Assembly (NCBI GenBank): GCA_963732585.1
Contig: CAVSZY010000003.1
Coordinates: 868,001 to 932,000 of the forward strand
Source of the DNA: WLMZ01 sp963732585
GTDB taxonomy: Bacteria; Actinomycetota; Acidimicrobiia; Acidimicrobiales; Ilumatobacteraceae
Direction of reading: 5' to 3'
DNA: 64,000 nucleotides
Shown piece after piece: positions 35,084 to 43,764 of this stretch. The position numbers and the translations under genes are program-made. The notes below the pieces were generated by a model. It was not told where the DNA came from. It saw only the letters and a list, made by a program, of their open reading frames with translations, and searched no databases. The stretch's first letter is position 1; each line of letters opens with the position of its first letter.

Positions 35084-36304
35084 GTGGCTTCTCGCACCTT
35101 TCGCTCGTTCAAGCAACGCAATGCCCGGCTGTATTTCATGGGATTGCTGGTGTCGACGATCGGCACCTGGATTCAGGTCACCGCCACCTCAGCCTTGGTC
35201 TACAAACTCACCGGCAAAGCCACCGACGTCGGTTTGACGATCGGCGCCCAGTTCCTGCCAACACTGATCCTCGGCGCCTGGGCCGGTGGCCTCTCCGATC
35301 GAACCGATCGGCGGGTCCTCACGCTGATCACCCAATCGCTGTTGATGGTCCAGGCAGTGGCGATGGCCGCCCTGACCCTTGCCGATCGCGTCACGATGCC
35401 GTGGGTCTACGTCCTGTCGGGTGCCCTCGGATTGGTCAACGCCATCGATAACCCGGCGCGACGGGGTTTTGTGCTCGACATCGTGCCGGCACAGGACATC
35501 GGCAACGCGATCGCGCTGAACACGGCGACGATGACCGGCTCACGGGTCTTCGGTCCGGCGATCGCGGCACTGCTGATTCGCTTCGTCGGTATCGGCTGGT
35601 GCTTCGCAGCGAACGCGGTGACGTTCGCCGCGATCCTTTTCGCCCTGACGCGCATCGACGTCGCTCGGCTGCACAGTGCCCCGCTGGCCAAGCGGGGTGG
35701 GCGTCCTGTTCGTGAGGCGATTGCCTACATTGCTTCGCAACGCCGCTTGCTGGTGCTCTTCATCGTGCTCACGGTGGTCTCCACCTTCGCCTTCAACTAC
35801 GGGGTCAGCTTCGTTCGCCTCGTCGACCAGCGCTTCGACAACGAGGATCTCTTCGGTTGGCTGCTGGCCACATCGAGCATCGGCAACGTCGTCGGCGCGC
35901 TGTGGATGGCCCGCAAGGAGAACGCTCGCCTGCTGTACATGTTCGGTGGCATCGTCATGTTGGCGATCAGCGGGTTGATCATCGCCTGGTCACCGCACCC
36001 GGCCGTCGCCTTCGCCGCCAGCGTCCCACTCGGATTTGGTGGCTCGGTGATGGTCGCCTCGTCGAACACGATGCTGCAGGAGGACTGCCCGCCGGAAATG
36101 CGTGGCCGGTTGCTCGCCTTGTGCGCCGTTGCCTTTCTCGGTTCGACCCCGATCGGGTCGCCGATCACCGGGTGGATCGCCGACAACGTCAGCGCCGAAT
36201 GGAGCATCGCCTACGGCAGCCTCATCTCCCTGGCTGCGGTCGCTGTCGGCTGGTTGGCGATGAGGAACCGTCCGCTGGCGGTTCCGCCAGCGGCAGCGGT
36301 GTAA
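35084..36304 (+). CDS. MFS transporter (EntS/MFS_3-like exporter)
   Basis: A 406-residue major facilitator protein with 12 predicted membrane helices. The N-terminus FRSFKQRNARLYFMGLLVSTIG and the motif GGLSDRTDRRVLTLITQS between helices 2 and 3 fit the MFS_3 (enterobactin-exporter-like) group. The start is GTG, ten bases after the lepA stop. Substrates in this group include siderophores and drugs. No siderophore genes are nearby, so the substrate is open. It is probably co-transcribed with lepA and photolyase. Confidence 0.87.
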   Translation: MASRTFRSFKQRNARLYFMGLLVSTIGTWIQVTATSALVYKLTGKATDVGLTIGAQFLPTLILGAWAGGLSDRTDRRVLTLITQSLLMVQAVAMAALTLADRVTMPWVYVLSGALGLVNAIDNPARRGFVLDIVPAQDIGNAIALNTATMTGSRVFGPAIAALLIRFVGIGWCFAANAVTFAAILFALTRIDVARLHSAPLAKRGGRPVREAIAYIASQRRLLVLFIVLTVVSTFAFNYGVSFVRLVDQRFDNEDLFGWLLATSSIGNVVGALWMARKENARLLYMFGGIVMLAISGLIIAWSPHPAVAFAASVPLGFGGSVMVASSNTMLQEDCPPEMRGRLLALCAVAFLGSTPIGSPITGWIADNVSAEWSIAYGSLISLAAVAVGWLAMRNRPLAVPPAAAV

Positions 36305-36307
36305 CGA

Positions 36308-37672
36308 ATGGCCGCCCCCGTCATCGTTTGGTTCCGCCGCGACCTGCGCCTGCGCGACCATGCTGCGCTGATTGCCGCCCGAGCGACGGCACGCCCGCTG
36401 CTGGCGCTCTTCGTCCTCGATCCAAAGCTGATCTCCGCCAGCGGGGCGCCTCGCCTGGCCTTTCTCTATCGCTCGCTGCGCGCCTTGAACGAGTCGCTCG
36501 ACGGTCGCCTCGTCGTGCGATTCGGTGATCCGGTCGAGGTCGTCGTTGCGCTCGCCGGGCAGGTCGTGGCCGAGCAGGTCTTCGTCAGCCGTGATTTTGG
36601 GCCGTACGGCCGTGAGCGCGACGCTGCCGTCGCCGCAGGGCTACGCAGCATCAGCTCACGCCTCGTCGGCGTCGGCTCGCCCTACGCCGTGCAACCAGCG
36701 TCTGTATTCAAAGGCGATGGCTCGCCGTACGCCGTGTTTACACCGTTCAAGCGCACCTGGCTGACCCAGCTGCGCACGGCACGACCGGATGGTGACGACG
36801 TCCGGCTGAGCCCTATGGTGACGATCGAATCACAGGATATTCCCGATGATCCCGACCTTGGGGACGGCTGCGAACTGCCACCGGCCGGCGAGGCCGCCGC
36901 GCATCAGCGCTGGGAAGCCTTTCGCGACGACTCGTTGGCAGCCTACGACGAGCGGCGCAACGACCCTGCGGCGATCGGCGGCACGAGCGGCCTCAGCCCC
37001 TATTTGCGCTGGGGGCAGATCCACCCGCTACAGGTGCTTCGTGAGCTCGGCGGCTCACGCGCTGACGAGGTGTTCCGCTCCGAGCTGGCGTGGCGCGATT
37101 TCTATGCCGACGTGCTCTTTCATCAGCCGCGTAGCGCACGCCACAATCTCAACCCGAGGTTCGATCGACTGGCCAATGACGACGGCCCGCAGGCACGGCA
37201 ACGCTTTCAGCTCTGGGCTCGCGGCCTCACCGGATACCCGATCGTCGATGCCGGCATGCGCCAAATGCTGGCAACGGGGTGGATGCACAACCGTGTGCGC
37301 ATGATCACCGCCAGCTTCCTGGTCAAAGACCTCCACCTGCCGTGGCAATGGGGCGCCCGGCACTTCATGCAACACCTCGTCGATGGCGATTTGGCATCCA
37401 ACCAGCATGGCTGGCAGTGGACGGCCGGCTCAGGCACCGACGCGGCGCCCTATTTTCGGGTCTTCAACCCGGTTCTGCAGGGCGGCAAGTTCGATCCGAC
37501 GGGGGCCTATGTGCGGCGCTGGGTGCCGGAACTCGCCGAGGTCGCCGATCGTTTCGTGCACGCCCCGTGGGAGTCGCCGACGCACGATCTGGCGTCGTAT
37601 CGGCCGATGGTCGATCACAGTGCCGAACGGAACGAGACGTTGAGACGCTATCAGCAGGCGATGGGCCGGTAA
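36308..37672 (+). CDS. phr: Deoxyribodipyrimidine photolyase (class I)
   Basis: A 454-residue flavoprotein that repairs UV-induced cyclobutane pyrimidine dimers using light. It has the N-terminal antenna domain (VIVWFRRDLRLRDHAALIAA) and the FAD-binding domain with TSGLSPYLRWGQIHPLQVL, ELAWRDFYADVLFHQP and WMHNRVRMITASFLVKDL. The WQWTAGSGTDAAPYFRVFNP stretch carries the active-site Trp. The start lies four bases after the MFS stop, so the genes are coupled. A light-exposed habitat is suggested. Confidence 0.93.
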   Translation: MAAPVIVWFRRDLRLRDHAALIAARATARPLLALFVLDPKLISASGAPRLAFLYRSLRALNESLDGRLVVRFGDPVEVVVALAGQVVAEQVFVSRDFGPYGRERDAAVAAGLRSISSRLVGVGSPYAVQPASVFKGDGSPYAVFTPFKRTWLTQLRTARPDGDDVRLSPMVTIESQDIPDDPDLGDGCELPPAGEAAAHQRWEAFRDDSLAAYDERRNDPAAIGGTSGLSPYLRWGQIHPLQVLRELGGSRADEVFRSELAWRDFYADVLFHQPRSARHNLNPRFDRLANDDGPQARQRFQLWARGLTGYPIVDAGMRQMLATGWMHNRVRMITASFLVKDLHLPWQWGARHFMQHLVDGDLASNQHGWQWTAGSGTDAAPYFRVFNPVLQGGKFDPTGAYVRRWVPELAEVADRFVHAPWESPTHDLASYRPMVDHSAERNETLRRYQQAMGR

Positions 37673-37684
37673 TCTGAAGCAATC

Positions 37685-38681
37685 ATGCTCGATGAACGCA
37701 AGGCTGCCATTTTGCGGGCCGTTGTGCAGGAGTACATCACCACTGCGCAGCCCGTCGGATCAGCGCACATTCCGCGCGCCCACGGGGTGCAGGTGTCGTC
37801 GGCCACGATCCGCAATGACATGGCCATGCTGGAACACGACGGCTATTTGGTGCAGCCGCACACCAGCGCCGGACGGGTGCCAACCGACAAGGGGTATCGC
37901 TTTTTTGTCGATCATCTCGGCCGCGACGGTCGCCTCGACAGTGTCGCCACCGAGCAGGTCGGCGACTTCTTTTCCCGTGCCCACGGACGTATCGAAGAAC
38001 TGTTGTCGCAGACGTCCGATCTGCTCGCTCGCTTGACGACCTACGCGTCGGTGGTCGTTGGGCCCAAGCCTGAGGCCTCGGTTGTCCGCAGCGTGCAGAT
38101 CGTTGGCTTGTCGGCGCGCATGGCGATGGTCGTCGCCGTGCTCTCCAACGGCGCGGTCGAAAACCGCTCGATCGAGTTTGCCGACGAGGTCTCCGATCAG
38201 CGCTTGGCATCGTCGACAGCCCACCTCGCCCACGCGCTGGTTGGGCGGCCGTTTGGCATCGTCGAGTCGATCATTGGAACGGGCGACCGTGTCGTCGACG
38301 AGGTCTGTACACAAGCGCTCGACGCCCTTCGCCAGTTGCGCGGCGACAACCAGGTGTTCGTCGGTGGTGCCGCCTCTGTGGCCGGCGCGTTCGACGCCGT
38401 CGATGTCGTACGCACGGTGCTCGGCACTCTCGAGCAGCACTATGTGATGGTCACACTGGTTCGAGATGTGTTGGATCGCGGCCTGTCGGTCTCGATCGGC
38501 GCCGAGCACGGCCTCGAACCGCTGGCCACCTGTTCGGTGGTCGTTAAGTCGGTCGTCGTCGATGGCGAGCAGACTCGGCACGGTCGGCGTGCTCGGGCCA
38601 ACTCGAATGAACTACCCACAAGCCCTGGCGACCGTCGATGTCGTCAGCGAGCAACTGGGCCAACGTTTGGCAGAGGGTTAA
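37685..38681 (+). CDS. hrcA: Heat-inducible transcription repressor HrcA, one-base frameshift near the C-terminus
   Basis: HrcA represses chaperone operons at CIRCE sites. The N-terminal winged helix (ERKAAILRAVVQEYITTAQPVGS, VSSATIRNDMAMLEHDGYL, HTSAGRVPTDKGYRFFVD) and the central domain are in one frame as far as VVVDGEQ. The C-terminus LGTVGVLGPTRMNYPQALATV is in another frame and ends at 38681. Removing one base near 38573 joins them into about 331 residues, the normal length. No CIRCE repeat is visible upstream of hrcA or dnaJ. dnaJ starts seven bases later. Confidence 0.85.
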
Positions 38682-38687
38682 CAAGCA

Positions 38688-39809
38688 ATGGCTGATTTTT
38701 ACGAGGTGCTCGGTGTTTCGCGCACCGCCAGCAACGACGAACTGAAGAAGGCGTATCGGCGTAAAGCCCGTGAGCTGCACCCCGACACGAATCCGGATCC
38801 CGCCGCCGAAGCGCAGTTCAAGGAAGTTGCTCGGGCCTATGAGGTGTTGAGCGATGCCGACAGTCGCGCTCGATACGACCGATTCGGCGAGCAGGGCGTC
38901 GGTGGCGCCGGGCACCAGGGAGACAGTTTCGGCGGCGGTCTTGGCGACCTGTTCGATGCCTTCTTCGGCGGCGGAAATGGCGCCAGCCCGTTCGGAGGCC
39001 AGCGTGGCGGCCCGGCCGGTCCACCGCGCGGTCAGGACCTCGAGATCGTTGCCGACATCACGCTGGAGAATGCGGTCTTTGGGGCGACGATTCCGGTCAG
39101 CGTGCGTACGGCGGTGGCCTGCGGCGATTGCGGGGCCACTGGCGCGGGTTCGGGCACGCAGCCGGTGACCTGCAGCGAGTGCAACGGGCGCGGCCAGGTG
39201 CAGCGGGTACGCCAAAGTCTGTTGGGCCAGATGGTCACGTCCAGCGCCTGTAACCGCTGCGGCGGCTACGGCAAGGTGATCGCTACCCCGTGCGCCACCT
39301 GTTCCGGCGACGGCCGCACAATCACGGAAAAGACCTACCAGGTCGATGTTCCTGCCGGCGTCGACACCGGCTCGACGTTACGGCTGACCGGCAGGGGAGC
39401 GGTTGGGCCGCGCGGCGGAGCTTGCGGCGACCTCTACGTTCATCTGCGGGTCAGCGCCCACGACGCCTTTCGGCGTGTCGACAACGACCTCATCGCCGAC
39501 CTACCGATCTCCATCGCCCAGGCCGCGCTCGGCACGCGCATGACATTGTCGACGCTCGACGGCGACGAGGAACTCATCATTCCTGCCGGCACTCAACCGG
39601 GCCGCGAGTTCGTGCTGCGCGGTCGTGGCGTACCCAGGCTGCAGGGCCGAGGTCGCGGCGATGTACGCGTCATCGTCATCGTTCAGGTGCCTACCCGGCT
39701 GTCGGATGCAGAGGCGGAACTGCTCCGTTTGTACGCCGAGGGGCGCAACGAGACGGTCGAACCACCCGACAAGGGCCTGTTTTCCAGAATCAAATCTGCC
39801 TTCCAGTGA
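38688..39809 (+). CDS. dnaJ: Chaperone DnaJ (type I Hsp40)
   Basis: A 373-residue co-chaperone that stimulates DnaK. It has the J domain with HPD (KARELHPDTNPDP), a Gly/Phe-rich linker (FGGGLGDLFDAFFGGG), and all four CxxCxGxG zinc repeats (CGDCGATG, CSECNGRG, CNRCGGYG, CATCSGDG), then the substrate-binding domain. The hrcA-dnaJ-rsmE order matches the actinobacterial dnaJ2 locus. Its stop overlaps the rsmE start (GTGA). Confidence 0.95.
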   Translation: MADFYEVLGVSRTASNDELKKAYRRKARELHPDTNPDPAAEAQFKEVARAYEVLSDADSRARYDRFGEQGVGGAGHQGDSFGGGLGDLFDAFFGGGNGASPFGGQRGGPAGPPRGQDLEIVADITLENAVFGATIPVSVRTAVACGDCGATGAGSGTQPVTCSECNGRGQVQRVRQSLLGQMVTSSACNRCGGYGKVIATPCATCSGDGRTITEKTYQVDVPAGVDTGSTLRLTGRGAVGPRGGACGDLYVHLRVSAHDAFRRVDNDLIADLPISIAQAALGTRMTLSTLDGDEELIIPAGTQPGREFVLRGRGVPRLQGRGRGDVRVIVIVQVPTRLSDAEAELLRLYAEGRNETVEPPDKGLFSRIKSAFQ

Positions 39810-40505
39810 ACCCCGAGCTGCGAAGGTCGGCGGCACACATTTTCGTGGAGAACCTCGATTCTCCAATCATCGGCGAGCAGGATAGGCACCATCTGCTGCC
39901 GCGTTCTTCGTTTGCGCCGCGGCGAGTCGGTCAGCGTCGCAAACGGGCGTGGGGCCTGGCGAATGTGCACTCTGGGCACTGACGGCGAGATAACGCCTGC
40001 CGGAGATGTTGTCTACGACCACTCCGAGCGCGAGAAGTTGACAATCGCTGTGGCTGTGCCCAAGGGCGACCGCCCCGAGTGGATTGTTCAAAAGCTGACG
40101 GAGATCGGCATTGACACAATCGTCTTTCTGCGAACGGAACGTTCGGTCGTCATCTGGGATTCGTCAAAATGCGCACGACATATGCAGAAACTACGTACGG
40201 TGGCGAGGGAGGCAGCGATGCAAAGCCGCCGGATCTGGCTCCCCGAGGTGAATGGTCAACATGACCTATTGACTTTCTTAGATTCTTGCAGGCACAGTGC
40301 ATTTGTTGTCGCAGCGGAACCGGGCGGAAGTTCCATAGATTTAGCCGACGCCGCCGTAGCAATTGGGCCAGAAGGCGGATTTACCACGGAAGAACTCGCT
40401 CAAATCGGCCGTACTGCTACCTTGGGTGGCAATTTACTCCGAGTTGAGACCGCGGCGCTAGTTGCTGCCACGCAAATGGTTGCTCTCCGGCACGGTCGGT
40501 GGTAA
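39806..40505 (+). CDS. rsmE: 16S rRNA (uridine1498-N3)-methyltransferase RsmE, one-base frameshift near the N-terminus
   Basis: A SPOUT methyltransferase that modifies U1498 of 16S rRNA. The GTG at 39806, overlapping the dnaJ stop, opens the family start NPELRRSAAHIFVENLDSP and runs to DRHHLL. Another frame continues RVLRLRRGESVSVANGRG and carries the SAM-binding knot with VAIGPEGGFTTEELAQIG and LRVETAALVA. Removing one C at 39899/39900 joins the frames into about 232 residues. Base composition dips between about 40000 and 40500 compared with the flanks. Confidence 0.85.
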
Positions 40506-40573
40506 TCTATGACTTGCTTGCGGTCCATACATTGAATGAAGTAGCCGTAGTTGCGGTTGCGAGAGAGGAAATA

Positions 40574-41095
40574 ATGCGTGATTTCGACGAAGATGATGCG
40601 TCATCATCGCCATATAGCCGAAAGGTAGGCGAACGACTCCGAGTCATTCGACGCCAAAAGCGGATGTCGTTGCAGGAGGTCGAAGCGGCCTCGAAGGACG
40701 AGTTCAAGGCCAGCGTGCTCGGCGCATACGAACGCGGAGAGCGCGCAATCTCGGTTCCCCGCCTCGAACGACTGGCGTCGTTCTACTCGGTGCCCGTCGA
40801 TCAGCTTCTGCCCAGGGACGAGGCCAGCGAGGCCGCGGCCAGCGCTGCCGACTCGATCGCCCCCCGCAAGATCGCCGTCGATCTCGTCAAGCTGTCACAG
40901 CTGTCGGGTCAGCCGTTCGAGATGCTTGCCCGCTTCCTGCGCATGATTCAAGTGCAGCGCCAAGACTTCAACGGCAAGGTCATCACCGTTCGCGGCGACG
41001 ACACCCGCGCCATCGCCGCGATGCTCGACGTTCCGGTCGATCGCGTCGGACAGCGCCTCGATGCCCTCGATCTGTTGTTTGGTCCGTTGGTCTAA
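40574..41095 (+). CDS. BldD-like XRE-family transcriptional regulator
   Basis: A 173-residue DNA-binding protein. The N-terminal HTH (residues 16-80: RLRVIRRQKRMSLQEVEAAS, GAYERGERAISVPRLERLAS) and the C-terminal domain resemble Streptomyces BldD. In BldD c-di-GMP is bound by an RGD-X8-RQDD signature. Here RQD is at 129-131 and RGDD at 140-143 with exactly eight residues between, so the charged ligands are kept. The ATG at 40574 follows GAGAGAGGAA. It lies 68 bases after rsmE and 17 before hemW. A second-messenger-controlled regulator is likely. Confidence 0.82.
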   Translation: MRDFDEDDASSSPYSRKVGERLRVIRRQKRMSLQEVEAASKDEFKASVLGAYERGERAISVPRLERLASFYSVPVDQLLPRDEASEAAASAADSIAPRKIAVDLVKLSQLSGQPFEMLARFLRMIQVQRQDFNGKVITVRGDDTRAIAAMLDVPVDRVGQRLDALDLLFGPLV

Positions 41096-41112
41096 TCGGG
41101 CACACTGCCTCG

Positions 41113-42168
41113 GTGCAGTTCGGCGCATACATCCACATTCCTTTCTGTGCCCACCGCTGCGACTACTGCGCATTTGCGACCTGGACCGACCGGCATCACC
41201 TCATCGAGCGCTACTGCGCTTCGCTGATACAAGACATCAATGAACACATCGAGACGGGGCTCAGCCCCGTCTCGAGCGTTTTCGTCGGCGGTGGCACGCC
41301 AACTCAGGTACCGGCGTCCTTGCTGGCAGCGGTGCTGCGGGCCCTGCCGACAACCCGCGACGCCGAGATCACCGTCGAATGCAATCCTGACGATGTCACC
41401 GAGGAGTTGATGCGGACCTTTGCCGACGGTGGCGTCAACCGCGTCAGCCTCGGAGTGCAATCGATGGCCCCACAGGTGTTGCTCGCTCTCGGCCGTCGTC
41501 ATGTGCCGGCGAACGTCGACCTCGCCGTCAGCGCCGCTCGACAGGCCGGCATCGACGACATCAACCTCGACCTGATCTACGGGGCTGCGGGCGAACGGCT
41601 GAGCGATTGGGAACATTCGCTGCGCGGCGCACTGGCGCTGCAACCCACGCACATCTCCGCTTATGCCTTAACCGTCGAGGCCGGAACTCCGTTGGCTCGC
41701 GAGCCACAACGCCACCCTGATGACGATGACCTCGCCGACAAGTACGAGATGGCCGACGAACTGCTCAACGCCGCCGGGCTGAGCAACTATGAGATCAGCA
41801 ACTGGGCGAGCCCGGGGCGAGAATGCCGTCACAACGTGCTCTATTGGGAGCAGGGCGACTATCAAGGCTTCGGTTGCGCCGCCCATTCGCACATCGCCGG
41901 TCGACGCTTCTGGAACGTGCGCACGCCCGAGCGGTACATCGAAGCCGTTGAGCACGGCACCACGCCGGAAGGTGGTTCGGAGGCTCTCGATGAGCGGGAA
42001 CGCCGAATTGAGAAGCTGCAACTCCAGCTGCGGATGCGTGCCGGAGTGCCCGCTGAGGCGCTCGATGGCGAAGCGCTTCCCGGGCTGGTCGAGTTGATCG
42101 ACGATCACTGGGTGCTGACCCGACGCGGGCGGTTGATGGCTAATGCCGTGGCCCTCAAGCTGCGCTGA
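41113..42168 (+). CDS. hemW: Radical SAM haem chaperone HemW
   Basis: A 351-residue radical SAM protein of the HemW group, once mistaken for an oxygen-independent coproporphyrinogen oxidase. The cluster motif is CAHRCDYC at residues 12-19, and FVGGGTPTQVP, VECNPDD and RVSLGVQSM follow the HemN/HemW pattern. The C-terminal HemW domain (ISNWASPGRECRHNVLYWEQG and GFGCAAHSH) is present. GTG start. HemW inserts haem into target proteins. This gene closes the housekeeping block. Confidence 0.9.
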   Translation: MQFGAYIHIPFCAHRCDYCAFATWTDRHHLIERYCASLIQDINEHIETGLSPVSSVFVGGGTPTQVPASLLAAVLRALPTTRDAEITVECNPDDVTEELMRTFADGGVNRVSLGVQSMAPQVLLALGRRHVPANVDLAVSAARQAGIDDINLDLIYGAAGERLSDWEHSLRGALALQPTHISAYALTVEAGTPLAREPQRHPDDDDLADKYEMADELLNAAGLSNYEISNWASPGRECRHNVLYWEQGDYQGFGCAAHSHIAGRRFWNVRTPERYIEAVEHGTTPEGGSEALDERERRIEKLQLQLRMRAGVPAEALDGEALPGLVELIDDHWVLTRRGRLMANAVALKLR

Positions 42169-42196
42169 CCTCGCCTCGCCATCGACGAGTTTCATG

Positions 42197-42236
42197 TCTG
42201 AGATTCACAGGTGAGATTCACAGGTGAGATTCATGG
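42197..42236. repeat. Three tandem 13-bp repeats before tRNA-Val
   Basis: Copies are 42197-42210 (TCTGAGATTCACAG, one base longer and diverged at the left edge), 42211-42223 (GTGAGATTCACAG) and 42224-42236 (GTGAGATTCATGG). They lie between hemW and tRNA-Val, about 50-90 bases upstream of the tRNA. The core GTGAGATTCAC has a partly symmetric shape. No function is known to me. Confidence 0.6.
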
Positions 42237-42285
42237 AGGTGAGTGTGCGCGCCGACTCTGGCTGCTATTCTGAGGGTCCCTTTAC

Positions 42286-42359
42286 GGGCGCGTAGCTCAG
42301 TTGGTTAGAGCGCCACCATGACACGGTGGAGGTCCCGGGTTCGAGCCCCGTCGTGCCCA
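42286..42359 (+). tRNA. tRNA-Val (anticodon GAC)
   Basis: The 74-base sequence folds as a cloverleaf. The acceptor stem GGGCGCG pairs with CGTGCCC, the D arm is GCTCAGTTGGTTAGAGC, the anticodon stem CCACC/GGTGG encloses ATGACAC with anticodon GAC at 42320-42322, and the T arm contains GGTTCGAGCC. Discriminator is A at 42359; CCA is not encoded. The gene lies alone between hemW and a sugar-type importer. Confidence 0.95.
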
Positions 42360-42542
42360 CAAGAACTGTCTGGCCGATGTCGTGCGCTGCACCCGGTCGA
42401 GCTCCCGCCACTCGTCGTGTTCGAAGCTCTTTACGACTTGTGAAGAATCATGGCGTTCGCGTTTCCGCAGTGTTAATGTCGTGCGTCGGGACGCTAGTAG
42501 AGCGTTCTACATCCAACAATCCATTCAGGGGGATACACCTAG

Positions 42543-43631
42543 ATGAAACTCAAGCGCGTATTCGCGATTGCAGCAGTGGCCGGCCTCGTCGGCACCGCAT
42601 GCAGCAGCGATGACAAAGAAGCCGATGGCACCACTGCTGCAGTGGTCACCGAGGCCGAGTCGCCAGTTACCGAGGCCGAGGCCGAGACGCCAGTCACGGA
42701 AGCCGAGACCGAGGTCACCGAGGCTGAGACGCCAGTTACCGAAGACAACGTTGTCGCCACCCAGGCAACCGACATCGAGATCGCCGTCATCACCCACTCC
42801 GACGGTGGCGTGTTCTGGTCGGTATTCGAAAAGGGCGCCCAGAAGGCCTGCGATGACCTCGGAGCCACCTGCCGCATTCTTCAGAGCGTCAATGACGGTC
42901 AGGTCCAGGCCGGAATGATCGATCAGGCCGTGTCCGACAGCGTTGACGGCCTGGCCGTCTCGCTCGCCGACCCGGACGCGATCAAGGATTCCGTGCTCGC
43001 CGCAGGCGAAGCCGGCATCCCGGTCGTCACCGCCAACTCGGGCTCGACCCTGTACAAGGAGTTCGGCGCCTTCACCCACATCGGTCAGGACGAGTTCCAG
43101 GCCGGCCAGGGTGCTGGTGAGAAGTTCAACGAAGCCGGCGCCACCAAGGTGCTGTGCGCCAAGCAGGAGCAGACCAACACCGGTCTCGATGCTCGCTGCG
43201 AAGGCCTCATCGACACCTTCGAGGGCGAAGTCATCGCTGAGTTCGTTGAGCTCGACGAGGACGTCGTCAAGCAGCAGGCCGCGATGAAGACCAAGCTCGA
43301 CGCCGACCCGGCGATCGACGGTGTCTTCGGCACCGGCCCGGTCATCGCCCACAGCGGTGCCATGGCTGTTGCTGAGCTCGGCCGTGACATGGTCATCGGT
43401 GCAGTCGACCTGTCCCCGGACATCCTCGACGACATCGAGTCCGGCGCCGTGCTGTTCACCATCGACCAGCAGCAGTACCTCCAGGGCTATGTCGCCGTGC
43501 TCGCCTTGTTCCTCAATGTCACCAACCAGAACACCCTCGGCGGCGGCTTGCCCATCGCTACCGGCCCTGGCTTCGTGACCGTCGACAACGCTGCGGCTGT
43601 CAAGGAACTGGTCGCGGCCGGCACTCGCTGA
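42543..43631 (+). CDS. Sugar-type ABC transporter substrate-binding lipoprotein
   Basis: A 362-residue receptor of the ribose-binding (Peripla_BP_4) type. A short signal peptide ends at the lipobox VGTAC with Cys at residue 20. An acidic spacer of repeated TEAE/PVTEAE units covers residues 30-70. The mature domain begins IEIAVITHSDGGVFWSVFEKGAQKACDDLG and includes VNDGQVQAGMIDQAVSDSVDGLAVSLADPD. AGGGGG lies ten bases before the ATG. The 183 bases between tRNA-Val and this gene hold only a short inverted repeat (ACGCT at 42491, AGCGT at 42501). The sugar is unknown. Confidence 0.9.
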   Translation: MKLKRVFAIAAVAGLVGTACSSDDKEADGTTAAVVTEAESPVTEAEAETPVTEAETEVTEAETPVTEDNVVATQATDIEIAVITHSDGGVFWSVFEKGAQKACDDLGATCRILQSVNDGQVQAGMIDQAVSDSVDGLAVSLADPDAIKDSVLAAGEAGIPVVTANSGSTLYKEFGAFTHIGQDEFQAGQGAGEKFNEAGATKVLCAKQEQTNTGLDARCEGLIDTFEGEVIAEFVELDEDVVKQQAAMKTKLDADPAIDGVFGTGPVIAHSGAMAVAELGRDMVIGAVDLSPDILDDIESGAVLFTIDQQQYLQGYVAVLALFLNVTNQNTLGGGLPIATGPGFVTVDNAAAVKELVAAGTR

Positions 43632-43656
43632 CCAACACCTACTTCGTGTAAACGAA

Positions 43657-43701
43657 ACGGCTGGGCCGATCCGCTGGAAACAGTAGGGTTGGCCCAGCCG
43701 T
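43657..43701 (+). other. 11-bp stem-loop between binding-protein and permease genes
   Basis: ACGGCTGGGCC (43657-43667) and its exact complement GGCCCAGCCGT (43691-43701) flank a 23-base loop, 25 bases after the binding-protein stop. No T tract follows closely. Such intercistronic stem-loops usually protect the upstream mRNA or attenuate the permease, giving excess receptor. That role is inferred. Confidence 0.55.
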
Positions 43702-43764
43702 CTCGCGAATGCCGCAAGTTGCAAGTCACATTCGATTTTTTTGGGGATCCAGGGGGAATGATTT

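Noticed and set aside
37600..38700. CIRCE operator near hrcA/dnaJ
   Set aside because: No TTAGCACTC/GAGTGCTAA pair is visible upstream of either gene.
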